14,205 nucleotides of DNA from Fusobacteriales bacterium (GTDB lineage Bacteria; Fusobacteriota; Fusobacteriia; Fusobacteriales; Leptotrichiaceae): positions 1 through 14,205 of the forward strand of contig JAITVW010000123.1 of the NCBI GenBank assembly GCA_031285605.1. The letters run 5' to 3'. This document shows positions 1-6,372 of the stretch, piece after piece. Position numbers and translations under genes: made by a program. The number at the start of each line of letters is the position of its first letter. Within the stretch, counting starts at the first letter, position 1. The notes beneath the pieces are model-generated. The model saw only the letters and a list, made by a program, of their open reading frames with translations. It had not been told where the DNA came from and did not search any database.

Positions 1-371
1 ATGTTAACTCTTTTTCCGTTTATTTCAAGATGTCCGTGGCTTACTAACTGTCTTGCCTGTCTTCTCGTAGTTGTCAGTCCTAATCTATATACTACATTGT
101 CAAATCTTCTTTCAAGATATTGAAGTAATAACTCACCTGTTACTCCTTCTTTTCTTGTTGCCTCTTCATATAATTTATAAAATTGTTTTTCCATTACTCC
201 ATAAACAAATCTGGCTTTTTGTTTTTCTCTTAATTGAATTCCGTAATCTGTTAATTTTTTATTTGCATTTGGTCTTAAGCCTCTTTTTGATTTTTTATTT
301 ACGCCTAAAATACTTGGATCAAGACCAAGAGTTCTACATTTCTTAAGAACAGGCTGTCTATCTCTTGCCAT
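1..371 (-). CDS. rpsD: 30S ribosomal protein S4 (5' part, cut by window edge)
   Basis: The first 123 residues of S4 are visible, beginning [20 protein letters not shown]; the gene runs off the left edge. S4 binds 16S rRNA early in 30S assembly and in some bacteria represses its own operon. The N-terminal arm holds a single Cys (C12), so this is the zinc-free form. The helical part ([16 protein letters not shown], about residues 44-59) is typical, and the S4 RNA-binding domain starts near residue 89 with [11 protein letters not shown] and [14 protein letters not shown]. The ATG start follows AGGAGG by 10 nt and lies 28 nt after the rpsK stop. Placement directly after rpsK matches the alpha operon order of E. 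coli; rpoA and rplQ would be expected next, outside the window. Confidence 0.97.
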   Translation of the reverse strand, partial: MARDRQPVLKKCRTLGLDPSILGVNKKSKRGLRPNANKKLTDYGIQLREKQKARFVYGVMEKQFYKLYEEATRKEGVTGELLLQYLERRFDNVVYRLGLTTTRRQARQLVSHGHLEINGKRVN

Positions 372-399
372 CTATCTATTTCCTCCTTATTTTCTTATT

Positions 400-792
400 T
401 TATGGTCTTCTCTTTTTTGGCGGTCTTGCGCCATTATGAGGTACTGGTGTTATATCAACTATTTTAGTTACTTCCAAACCAGCAGCTTGAATAGATCTTA
501 TAGAAGCTTCTCTTCCTGATCCAGGTCCTTTTATTTTTACTTCAACTTGTTTCATTCCGTTTTCCATAGCAGTCACAGCTGCTTGCTCAGCCGCTATCTG
601 TGCAGCAAACGGCGTTCCTTTTTTAGTTCCTTTGAATCCAGACGTTCCGCCTGATTTCCATATAACTACTTTTCCTTCAGTATCAGTTATAGTTATTACA
701 GTATTGTTAAATGTAGAATGTATATATGCTATTCCGTTAGGAATATTTTTTAATTTTTTCTTTTTAGAAGTTACTGATGTCTTCTTAGCCAC
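400..792 (-). CDS. rpsK: 30S ribosomal protein S11
   Basis: This is S11 (130 aa, usual length), which sits on the 30S platform near the mRNA exit and contacts S18 and S21. The family signature is clear: [14 protein letters not shown] near residue 24, then the conserved [20 protein letters not shown], and the C-terminal [14 protein letters not shown] with its Asn-Gly pair, a site of isoaspartate formation in E. coli S11. The start is GTG, nine bases after AGGAGG (AGGAGG, then AATTTTTAA, then GTG). The gene lies 19 nt after rpsM and 28 nt before rpsD, so it is co-transcribed with both. Nothing is odd apart from the non-ATG start. Confidence 0.98.
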   Translation of the reverse strand: MAKKTSVTSKKKKLKNIPNGIAYIHSTFNNTVITITDTEGKVVIWKSGGTSGFKGTKKGTPFAAQIAAEQAAVTAMENGMKQVEVKIKGPGSGREASIRSIQAAGLEVTKIVDITPVPHNGARPPKKRRP

Positions 793-811
793 TTAAAAAT
801 TCCTCCTTATA

Positions 812-1177
812 TTATTTTTTCTTAGCTACGGCAGCTTTTACCGGACCTTTTCTTGTTCTTGCATTTGTCTTTGTCTTTTGTCCTCTTACCGGAAGTCCGT
901 TTCTGTGTCTTAAGCCTCTGTAGCTTTTTATATCCATAAGTCTTTTAATGTTAAGTCTTATTTCTTTTCTAAGTTCACCTTCGATTTTGAACTCATCAAC
1001 GATTGTTCTTATTTGCCCGACCTGCTCTTCTGACAAGTCCTTAACCTTGATATTTTTATCAATATTCGCTTTTTCTAAAATTTTGTTAGCAGTACTTCTT
1101 CCTATTCCAAAAATGTATGTCAGTGAAATCTCTACTCTTTTATTTCTGGGAATATCTACTCCTGCGATTCTAGCCAA
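812..1177 (-). CDS. rpsM: 30S ribosomal protein S13
   Basis: S13 (121 aa) is on the 30S head, where it contacts the P-site tRNA through its C-terminal tail and forms bridges to the 50S subunit. Evidence is the start [20 protein letters not shown], the helix-two-turn-helix [12 protein letters not shown], the signature [20 protein letters not shown] and a lysine-rich tail. The start codon is TTG, placed by AGGAGG seven bases upstream and by the universal first residues ARIAG. It is the first gene of the alpha cluster and is separated from rpmJ by a 140-nt gap, the second largest in the window, which carries candidate regulatory structure. Confidence 0.98.
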   Translation of the reverse strand: MARIAGVDIPRNKRVEISLTYIFGIGRSTANKILEKANIDKNIKVKDLSEEQVGQIRTIVDEFKIEGELRKEIRLNIKRLMDIKSYRGLRHRNGLPVRGQKTKTNARTRKGPVKAAVAKKK

Positions 1178-1317
1178 ATCTTTTCCTCCTTAATAATTTT
1201 TTCTTAATTTTATTAACCTTCATCAATATGCCTTATGTGATAAAACATAAGAATAAGCTCTACAGCCCAACATACCTTTACAATTTTCATATATATATAA
1301 AGACAGTTAAACTCATA
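1178..1317 (-). promoter_or_regulatory. rpsM leader with three candidate hairpins
   Basis: This 140-nt gap between rpmJ and rpsM is long for this compact locus. Read on the minus strand it holds three successive inverted repeats. The first is UGGGCU/AGCUUA (1264-1269 with 1254-1259, two G-U pairs). The second is a perfect seven-base pair CUUAUGU/ACAUAAG (1245-1251 with 1232-1238, six-base loop). The third is UUAAUAA/UUAUUAA (1210-1216 with 1190-1196), which directly abuts the AGGAGG at 1185-1190. In E. coli, S4 binds a pseudoknot at this same position in the alpha operon. A similar role here is inference from position and order only. I found no convincing promoter in the gap. Confidence 0.35.
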
Positions 1318-1431
1318 TTATCCCTGAACCTGTTTATGTTTCGGATTTTCACAGATTACTCTTACTTTTCCGTGACGTTTTATCAATTTACATTTGTCGC
1401 ATATTGGTTTCACTGATGCTTTTACTTTCAT
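1318..1431 (-). CDS. rpmJ: 50S ribosomal protein L36, zinc-binding form
   Basis: A 37-residue protein starting [20 protein letters not shown] is encoded here. L36 binds 23S rRNA domains II, V and VI in the 50S subunit. The zinc ribbon ligands are complete: C11, C14, C27 and H32, so this is the zinc-containing (C+) type. ATG is preceded by AAGGAG at a good distance (AAGGAG, then AGTTTCT). The gene lies 20 nt after infA, the usual infA-rpmJ pairing, and is expected to be transcribed from the infA promoter. It ends in TAA. Length and sequence leave no realistic alternative. Confidence 0.98.
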   Translation of the reverse strand: MKVKASVKPICDKCKLIKRHGKVRVICENPKHKQVQG

Positions 1432-1451
1432 AGAAACTCTCCTTCCACATA

Positions 1452-1670
1452 TTATTTCTTTCTGTAAATTATTCTGCCTCTGGAAAGGTCATATGGAGAA
1501 ATCTCCACTGTTACCTTATCACCGGGAAGAATTTTTATGTAGTGCATTCTCATTTTTCCTGAGATATGTCCCAGAATCTCGTGCCCGTTCTCCAGCTTTA
1601 TCTTAAACATCGCATTTGGCAATGCTTCGAGAATTTCGCCCTCTAATTCTATTACATCCTGTTTTGCCAT
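1452..1670 (-). CDS. infA: Translation initiation factor IF-1
   Basis: IF-1 (72 aa, exactly the usual size) occupies the 30S A site during initiation and works with IF-2 and IF-3. It is a single S1-like OB-fold, with [20 protein letters not shown] at the N-terminus, then [20 protein letters not shown] and the C-terminal [19 protein letters not shown]. The ATG follows a GAGGTGAT ribosome binding site, a longer anti-16S match than the AGGAGG used by most neighbours. A separate promoter lies just upstream in the 63-nt map-infA gap, so infA can be expressed independently of adk-map. rpmJ follows 20 nt downstream. Confidence 0.98.
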   Translation of the reverse strand: MAKQDVIELEGEILEALPNAMFKIKLENGHEILGHISGKMRMHYIKILPGDKVTVEISPYDLSRGRIIYRKK

Positions 1671-1694
1671 AAAAAATCACCTCAGATCCTTGTT

Positions 1695-1723
1695 ATTATA
1701 TCAAATTTATTGAAATTTGTCTA
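1695..1723 (-). promoter_or_regulatory. Sigma-70-type promoter for infA-rpmJ
   Basis: On the minus strand a -35 box TAGACA (1718-1723, five of six matches to TTGACA) is followed by a 17-nt spacer and a perfect -10 box TATAAT (1695-1700). The spacer ends TTTGA, giving an extended -10 TGn element. The predicted start of transcription is near 1688, leaving a short leader before the infA ATG at 1670. It lies wholly between the map stop (1734) and infA. It is the best promoter I can see in the window. No transcript data were available. Confidence 0.8.
1702..1719 (-). promoter_or_regulatory. Perfect dyad inside the infA promoter spacer
   Basis: The -35/-10 spacer contains CAAATTT-CAAT-AAATTTG, a perfect 7+7 inverted repeat with a four-base centre. 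It also covers the last bases of the -35 box. It could be an operator for a dimeric repressor or activator. It could also be chance in AT-rich DNA. No regulator gene is nearby to suggest which protein would bind. Confidence 0.35.
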
Positions 1724-1733
1724 TTATTTTTTC

Positions 1734-2507
1734 TTATGATTTCAAACTCAAAATCAGCGGTTTTCCGTCTACAATAGCAATACTGTGTTCAAAATGCGCA
1801 GATCTCTTATAATCCTTTGTTACTGCTGTCCACTGGTCATTAAGTATTCTTACACGATAAGTCCCTGCATTTACCATAGGCTCTATGGCAATTACCATTC
1901 CTTCTTCTATTTTCGGTCCCAGACCTCTTATTCCATAGTTAGGCACCATAGGATCCTCATGCATCTCTTTTCCCACACCATGTCCGGCAAAATCTCTTAC
2001 CACTGAAAATCCGTTTTTTTCTACATATTCCTGTATTGCTGCTGATATATCCCCTATTCTGTTTCCTGCCACTGCCTGTTCTATCCCGATTGTTCTTGCA
2101 TGTTCAGTAACTTCCAGAAGCTTTTTCGATTCTTCATCTATTTCTCCCACAGGGAAAGTCACTGCAGCATCTCCTACATAGCCGTCAAGCACTGTTACAG
2201 TATCCAGACTTATAATATCTCCCTCTTTCAGCAGTTCATCAGCTCTTGGTATCCCATGAACCACCTTATTATTAATAGAAGTACACAAACTTGCAGGATA
2301 AGGTCTGCTTGTATGACCGCTGCTGTAACCTTTTGTTCCGGGAATTGCTCCCTGACTTCTTATATAGTCTTCTGCTATTTTATCCAGTTCTAATGTGGAT
2401 ATTCCCGGTTTTATATAATTCGGAATTATATCTTCATAAAATCTGGCTATTATTTCATTAGCCTTCTTTATTTTCTTTATTTCATCTAAAGTCTTTATAA
2501 TTGTCAT
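1734..2507 (-). CDS. map: Methionine aminopeptidase, type I
   Basis: This enzyme (257 aa) removes the N-terminal methionine from nascent proteins in the cytoplasm. All five metal ligands of the pita-bread fold are present: D102, D113, H176 (in AGHGVGK), E209 (in AIEP) and E240 (in HFEHSIA); the substrate-contacting histidine is H84 (in VVHGIP). There is no N-terminal zinc-finger extension, so it is the short bacterial type Ia. Compared with the family pattern GYxGFPxSxC, residues 61-72 read YSSGHTSRPYPA, a small insertion of about six residues in the active-site loop before the N-terminal-domain ligands. It starts 10 nt after adk with its AAGGAG overlapping the adk stop codon, so translation is probably coupled. 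Confidence 0.97.
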   Translation of the reverse strand: MTIIKTLDEIKKIKKANEIIARFYEDIIPNYIKPGISTLELDKIAEDYIRSQGAIPGTKGYSSGHTSRPYPASLCTSINNKVVHGIPRADELLKEGDIISLDTVTVLDGYVGDAAVTFPVGEIDEESKKLLEVTEHARTIGIEQAVAGNRIGDISAAIQEYVEKNGFSVVRDFAGHGVGKEMHEDPMVPNYGIRGLGPKIEEGMVIAIEPMVNAGTYRVRILNDQWTAVTKDYKRSAHFEHSIAIVDGKPLILSLKS

Positions 2508-2517
2508 TATATTCTCC

Positions 2518-3150
2518 TTATAATGAGTCTAATACTCTTAGAATATCCTCTGTAATTTTGGCTACTTCCTGTTTTCCGTTTATTATTACTGTTTTCCCAA
2601 GATTTTTATAGTAGTCAAATAAAGGGGACGTTTGTTCTTTGTATGCTTTCAGCCTTGTTTTCACTGCTGTTTCATTGTCATCTTCCCTTTGGTAGATATC
2701 TTCTTCATTTTCATCCACAGGAGGATTATATTTTATATGATATATTTTTCCGGTCTTTCTTGACATTCTTCTTCCGGTAATTCTTTCAAGTATCTCATCG
2801 TCATCTACATCAAGAACTACTGCCTTATCTATTGTTTTTCCCAGCTTATTCAATATTTTCTGCAATTCTTCCGCCTGATGCAGAGTTCTCGGAAAACCGT
2901 CCAGTATGAATCCTTTTCCGCAATCTTCCTTTGCAAGTCTTTCTTCTACTATTCCGATTGTTACATCATCAGGGACAAGCTGTCCGTCATCCATATATGT
3001 CTTTGCTTTTTTCCCAAGCTCCGTACCATTGGCTATAGCTGCCCTAAACATATCTCCTGTTGATATCTGTGGTATTCCATATTTCTCAACAAGTAATTTT
3101 GCCTGTGTTCCTTTTCCTGCTCCCGGGGCTCCAAATAAAATAATATTCAT
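2518..3150 (-). CDS. adk: Adenylate kinase, long form without zinc
   Basis: Adenylate kinase (210 aa) interconverts ATP and AMP with two ADP. Visible motifs are the P-loop GAPGAGKGT (residues 7-15), the AMP-binding STGDMFR (30-36, R36), DGFPR (84-88), and the LID domain starting at GRRMS (126-130) with R155 and R166 as likely catalytic arginines. The long LID is present, but the four-Cys/Asp zinc site found in many Gram-positive enzymes is absent, as in E. coli. The ATG is preceded by an AGGAAGGA site. It pairs with map as in many bacteria. A 181-nt gap and a terminator-like hairpin separate it from secY, so it probably has its own promoter, but I could not identify one confidently. Confidence 0.98.
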   Translation of the reverse strand: MNIILFGAPGAGKGTQAKLLVEKYGIPQISTGDMFRAAIANGTELGKKAKTYMDDGQLVPDDVTIGIVEERLAKEDCGKGFILDGFPRTLHQAEELQKILNKLGKTIDKAVVLDVDDDEILERITGRRMSRKTGKIYHIKYNPPVDENEEDIYQREDDNETAVKTRLKAYKEQTSPLFDYYKNLGKTVIINGKQEVAKITEDILRVLDSL

Positions 3151-3331
3151 ATTCTACCTATCCTTCCTGTTTTTTATCCCTACTATCAGACTCTTCAAAA
3201 ATCATATTTCAGCAAATCTGCTAAAAGTCGTATTCCGAAGATATCTATTTTATTTCTTAAAAGTCACTTACAAAACACATAATGTTTATAAATTTATTTA
3301 AAAAATAAAATAAAAAGCTGGGGCTTATATC
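3151..3331 (-). other. secY-adk intergenic gap, AT-rich, likely adk leader
   Basis: This 181-nt gap is the largest in the window and holds no credible gene. Its right part is the 3' arm and U-rich tail of the secY terminator candidate. The middle has a hairpin, UUUUAGCA/UGCUGAAA (3219-3226 with 3207-3214, one G-U pair, loop GAUU). It is followed at once by TATGAT, a possible -10 box, but no good -35 box sits 16-18 nt upstream. Another weak option is TTGTAA with a 15-nt spacer to TAAAAT. Either could drive adk-map. Confidence in any one promoter is low. Confidence 0.4.
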
Positions 3332-3349
3332 TTATTTTGATATAAACCC
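3300..3349 (-). terminator. Intrinsic terminator overlapping the end of secY
   Basis: On the transcript strand GGGUUUAUAUC (3339-3349) can pair with GAUAUAAGCCC (3321-3331), an 11-bp stem with a single U-G pair and a seven-base loop AAAAUAA. The loop contains the secY stop codon. After the stem comes CAGC and then a U-rich run, UUUUUAUUUUAUUUUUU (3300-3316). This resembles a rho-independent terminator ending the S10-spc transcript. The four-base gap between stem and U-run is less than ideal, so partial read-through into adk is possible. Confidence 0.65.
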
Positions 3350-4621
3350 TTTGTAACTTTTTACTGCTAAATGTGAATCTATTTGTTGTAATAAATCTAC
3401 TGCTACCCCTACCAGAATCAGCAAGCTTGTTCCACTCATCAGTACCGGCATTTTCAGGAAATAACCAAAGAAAATATTTGGCAGTACACCTAAAACTGCT
3501 AAGAATACAGCACTTCCAAAAGTAATTCTCGTAGCTACCCCTTCAAGATAATCTACAGTTTCACTTCCGGGTCTTTTTCCGGGCACTGTTGCTCCTCCCT
3601 GTTTTAAATTATCGGCTACTTTTTCCGGATCAAAAACTATTGAAGTATAGAAAAATGCAAACAACACCACAAGGACTGCATAAAGTACAAGATATCCGAC
3701 TCCTGTTTGAGAAAACAGATTTTTCAATTTGGCATTCAGACTTGGATCTTTTATCATATTAATTAATACAGACGGCACTGCCATCAATACCGAAGCAAAG
3801 ATTATAGGCATTACCCCCGACATATTTATTTTTAACGGCAGAAAAGTTTTTTGTCCTACACTGCTTCTTCCTGTTCTGCCTTTTCCCACGTACTGAATAG
3901 GTATTCTTCTTTCAGCAAGCTGTATAAGTACTATTACTGCTATTAAGATTATAAATAATACTATTGTTATCAGCATTAAAACAAGACCCATTCCCCCGCT
4001 TGTTGACAGATTTTTTCCTATCTGATACATTTCAGCAGGCAATCTTGATACTATACTCAGGAATATAAGCATAGAAGTTCCATTTCCAATACCTTTTAAC
4101 GATATTCTCTCTGCTACCCACATCAGAAATGCAGTACCGCCGGTCATCAATGTCACAGTCACTAATGTAAACATCGGTCCCGGTTCATATACAAGCTGCT
4201 GCTGCTGCAAAAGAATAGTCAAACCAAAAGATTGTGCAATTGCTACTCCTATTGTAAGATATCTTGTCCACTGTGTAACTTTCTCTTTTTCCTTACCGCC
4301 CTCTTTTTGCATCTCCTCTAATTTTGGCACAACTACCCCAAGTAGCTGGAAAATTATCGACGAGTTAATATAAGGTATTATCCCCAAGGCGAACATAGAG
4401 GCATTTTGAAATCCCCCGCCCGAAAAAGTATTAATAAATCCTGCAAGCGAGTTTCCCTGCATTGCACTGGAAAGTCTGCTTACATCTATTCCCGGTACCT
4501 GAATATGAACTCCTACTCTGGCAACCAAAAACATAATCAGTGTAAATACTACTCTTTTTCTAAGCTCAGGAATTTCAATTATAGATTTTACTTTATGAAC
4601 CACTTCTTCTACTAAAGTCAA
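3332..4621 (-). CDS. secY: Preprotein translocase subunit SecY
   Basis: SecY (429 aa) is the ten-helix channel of the SecYEG translocase in the inner membrane. The conserved N-terminal IPELRKRVVFTL leads into helix 1, followed by the plug and helix 2 region (NASMFALGIIPYINSSIIFQ), the cytoplasmic C4 loop AERRIPIQYVGKGR and the C5 loop VPGKRPGSETVDYL that contacts SecA and the ribosome. The start is TTG, placed by GAGGTGAT upstream; a GTG at codon 7 is a weaker alternative because it lacks its own binding site. It lies 36 nt after rplO, the universal spc position, and is the last gene before the terminator. A hairpin over the rplO stop codon may set its level relative to the ribosomal genes. 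Confidence 0.98.
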   Translation of the reverse strand: MTLVEEVVHKVKSIIEIPELRKRVVFTLIMFLVARVGVHIQVPGIDVSRLSSAMQGNSLAGFINTFSGGGFQNASMFALGIIPYINSSIIFQLLGVVVPKLEEMQKEGGKEKEKVTQWTRYLTIGVAIAQSFGLTILLQQQQLVYEPGPMFTLVTVTLMTGGTAFLMWVAERISLKGIGNGTSMLIFLSIVSRLPAEMYQIGKNLSTSGGMGLVLMLITIVLFIILIAVIVLIQLAERRIPIQYVGKGRTGRSSVGQKTFLPLKINMSGVMPIIFASVLMAVPSVLINMIKDPSLNAKLKNLFSQTGVGYLVLYAVLVVLFAFFYTSIVFDPEKVADNLKQGGATVPGKRPGSETVDYLEGVATRITFGSAVFLAVLGVLPNIFFGYFLKMPVLMSGTSLLILVGVAVDLLQQIDSHLAVKSYKGFISK

Positions 4622-4642
4622 GTTATCACCTCATTCTCAAGA

Positions 4643-4665
4643 AAAAGTAAGAATATCTTACTTTT
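4643..4665 (-). promoter_or_regulatory. Hairpin across the rplO stop codon, before secY
   Basis: AAAAGUAAGA (4656-4665) and UCUUACUUUU (4643-4652) are perfect complements around a three-base loop UAU, a 10-bp AU-rich stem. The rplO UAA lies in the 5' arm. The stem is followed by UCUUGAG rather than a long U-run, so it looks more like a weak attenuator or processing site than a full terminator. It ends about 13 nt before the secY ribosome binding site. A ribosome finishing rplO would melt it. Confidence 0.5.
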
Positions 4666-5266
4666 CCTCTTTTTTATTGTTCCCGGCAACAGTAGAATAA
4701 GATTTTATTTCTAAAATTTCTACTTTTCCCCCAGCTTTTTCCACTAATTCCTTAGTTTTTTCAGAAATTCTGTGAACTTTTAAATTTAATTTTTTAGAAA
4801 CTTCTGCTTCTCCGATGATTTTCAGAATACTTTTGAAATCTTTTTCCTTTACATAAGAATCTATATTTTCTTCAAGATATTCTTTTACTAATTTTCTCCC
4901 TTTAAGGTTTCTTAGCTTTTCATCACTGTATTTTTTTATGAATCTGGCATTCTTTATGATTCCGTTATCTACTAATGTAGTAAGACTAACTTCTTCTCCA
5001 TCTTCAAATCTGTTTACTATATCTTTAATATTTAATACTATTAAGTCTTTTTTAAATGGTGAATTACTGAACCCTCTCTTTGGAATTCTTCTGATCAAAG
5101 GCATTTGTCCACCTTCAAAAGCTGGTGATACATAACTTCCCGATCTCTGCTTCTGACCGTTGTGACCTTTTCCGGCTGTTTTTCCCCAACCAGATCCGTG
5201 TCCTCTTCCTATTCTTCTTCTTCCTTTTTTCGAACCCTCTGAAGGTCTTAATTCATTTATGTTCAT
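4658..5266 (-). CDS. rplO: 50S ribosomal protein L15 with internal insertion
   Basis: L15 is a late-assembly protein of the 50S subunit with a long glycine-rich tail that enters the 23S rRNA core. The N-terminus is classic: [20 protein letters not shown], then [18 protein letters not shown] and [17 protein letters not shown]. The C-terminal domain is also recognisable ([20 protein letters not shown], then [11 protein letters not shown]). At 202 aa it is far longer than the usual 144-150. Most of the excess is a charged block at about residues 107-146, between NGIIK and LKIIGE, where most L15 proteins have only a few residues; a short SY-rich and Lys/Glu tail adds the rest. The ATG is set by AGGAGG inside the end of rpmD, six bases upstream. 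Confidence 0.96.
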   Translation of the reverse strand: MNINELRPSEGSKKGRRRIGRGHGSGWGKTAGKGHNGQKQRSGSYVSPAFEGGQMPLIRRIPKRGFSNSPFKKDLIVLNIKDIVNRFEDGEEVSLTTLVDNGIIKNARFIKKYSDEKLRNLKGRKLVKEYLEENIDSYVKEKDFKSILKIIGEAEVSKKLNLKVHRISEKTKELVEKAGGKVEILEIKSYSTVAGNNKKEEK

Positions 5267-5267
5267 C

Positions 5268-5447
5268 CTAAACCTCCTCTACTTGAAGTAAATAAGAAAC
5301 TAATTTTATTTTTCCTTCTATATCCGCTGTTTTTTCATGTAATGCACTGTGTCCTATCTTTCTTAGACCAAGTGATTTAACAGTTTCGACATGGTTAGGT
5401 TTTCTTCCATTAATTCCTTTTACTAGCGTTACTCTAATTTTAGACAT
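5268..5447 (-). CDS. rpmD: 50S ribosomal protein L30
   Basis: L30 (59 aa) is a small 50S protein. The sequence starts [20 protein letters not shown] and continues [19 protein letters not shown], matching the conserved LGL-R-K pattern of the family. The ATG follows AGGAGG by eight bases, 18 nt after the rpsE stop. Its position between rpsE and rplO is the standard spc order. Its last four residues VEEV are encoded by GTAGAGGAGGTT, so its C-terminus doubles as the ribosome binding site of rplO, which starts one base after its TAG stop. Translational coupling of L30 and L15 is likely. Confidence 0.97.
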   Translation of the reverse strand: MSKIRVTLVKGINGRKPNHVETVKSLGLRKIGHSALHEKTADIEGKIKLVSYLLQVEEV

Positions 5448-5465
5448 TAATTTTACCTCCTAGCC

Positions 5466-5972
5466 TTATCCTAAAATCTCATCTACTGATTTTCCTCTTA
5501 ATCTTGCTACTTCTTCTACGTTTCTAAGCTGCTTTAATCCTTCTATTGTAGCTCTTGCCACGTTATCTTTATTTTTTGATCCTCTTATTTTAGTAAGTAC
5601 ATCATGCACACCAACAAGCTCCAGAATTTCTCTTGCTGCAGATCCGGCGATAACTCCTGTTCCTTTCGATGCAGGTTTTAATAATACACTTGTTGAATTA
5701 TATTTACCTATTTGATCATGCGGAAGTGTTCCACCTTTTAATGATACAGTTACAAGATTTTTTTTCGCATTAGCTACCGCTTTCTTGATAGCATCAGGTA
5801 CACCATTAGCTTTTCCTAGTCCTATACCTACTTTTCCTTTTTCATTTCCTACAGCCGCTAAAACAGAAAAAGATATTCTTCTTCCTCCTTTTACCGTCTT
5901 AGAAACTCTGTTTATTCTTAAAAGACTTTCTTTATATTCACTTTGTTTAGTCTCTCTAGGTTCTCTAGCCAA
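5466..5972 (-). CDS. rpsE: 30S ribosomal protein S5
   Basis: S5 (168 aa) is a 30S protein important for decoding fidelity, mRNA entry and spectinomycin response. The N-terminal double-stranded RNA-binding domain contains RINRVSKTVKGGRRISFSVL, the loop where spectinomycin resistance changes occur in other bacteria; its Lys-Gly-Gly-Arg-Arg core is intact. The second domain includes PASKGTGVIAGSAAREILEL and the signature GSKNKDNVARATIEGL. The start codon is TTG, seven bases after AGGAGG, giving MAREPRETKQ; no ATG is available near this site. It follows rplR by 18 nt and precedes rpmD by 18 nt. Confidence 0.98.
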   Translation of the reverse strand: MAREPRETKQSEYKESLLRINRVSKTVKGGRRISFSVLAAVGNEKGKVGIGLGKANGVPDAIKKAVANAKKNLVTVSLKGGTLPHDQIGKYNSTSVLLKPASKGTGVIAGSAAREILELVGVHDVLTKIRGSKNKDNVARATIEGLKQLRNVEEVARLRGKSVDEILG

Positions 5973-5990
5973 AACAAGTCCTCCTTTTTT

Positions 5991-6359
5991 CTAGAATTTT
6001 AATCCTGCTTCTCTTGCAGCATCTGCTAGGGCTTTCACTCTACCAGTATAAACATATCCTGATCTGTCGAATACCACTTCGGTGATTCCTTTGTCTATTG
6101 CTCTTTTTGCTATTGCTTCACCTATTTTTTTAGCAGCGTCCATATTTCCGCCTTTAGCTATATCGGCTTTTAATTCTTTGTCAATACTTGACGCAGATGC
6201 AATAGTTTTTCCAGTTGAATCATCTATTACTTGGACAAAAATATTAGTTAAGCTTCTGAAAACAGATAATCTAGGTCTTTCAGCAGTTCCAACTATTTTG
6301 TTTCTGATTCTACCGTGCTTTTTTTGTCTAGCTTTATTTCTATTTAATTTTTTTACCAC
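5991..6359 (-). CDS. rplR: 50S ribosomal protein L18
   Basis: L18 (122 aa) binds 5S rRNA with L5 and L25-type proteins and docks it on the central protuberance. The basic N-terminal tail ([17 protein letters not shown]) is followed by the core [20 protein letters not shown] and the C-terminal [20 protein letters not shown], both family signatures. The start is GTG, nine bases after AGGAGG; that AGGAGG overlaps the TAG stop of rplF. It ends in TAG, 18 nt before rpsE. Nothing abnormal is seen. Confidence 0.98.
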   Translation of the reverse strand: MVKKLNRNKARQKKHGRIRNKIVGTAERPRLSVFRSLTNIFVQVIDDSTGKTIASASSIDKELKADIAKGGNMDAAKKIGEAIAKRAIDKGITEVVFDRSGYVYTGRVKALADAAREAGLKF

Positions 6360-6372
6360 TATGAACTACCTC

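Noticed and set aside
71-346. Plus-strand frame of 91 residues, very hydrophobic
   Set aside because: It is the complement of rpsD; Leu/Phe/Ile-rich composition is typical of antisense frames over AAA/AAG/AGA-rich genes, and there is no ribosome binding site or family match.
1228-1416. Plus-strand frame antisense to rpmJ and the rpsM leader
   Set aside because: It contains the complement of a certain gene (L36) and has no ribosome binding site.
1734-1755. Terminator at the end of map
   Set aside because: Only a six-base stem TGATTT/AAATCA with a wide loop is present, too weak to support a terminator call.
2906-3301. Plus-strand frame reaching into the secY-adk gap
   Set aside because: Most of it is antisense to adk, and the part in the gap is AT-rich filler without an initiation site.
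4658-5266. Frameshift or gene fusion as the cause of the long L15
   Set aside because: Conserved L15 sequence continues in the same frame on both sides of the extra block, and no separate start or stop signals are present.
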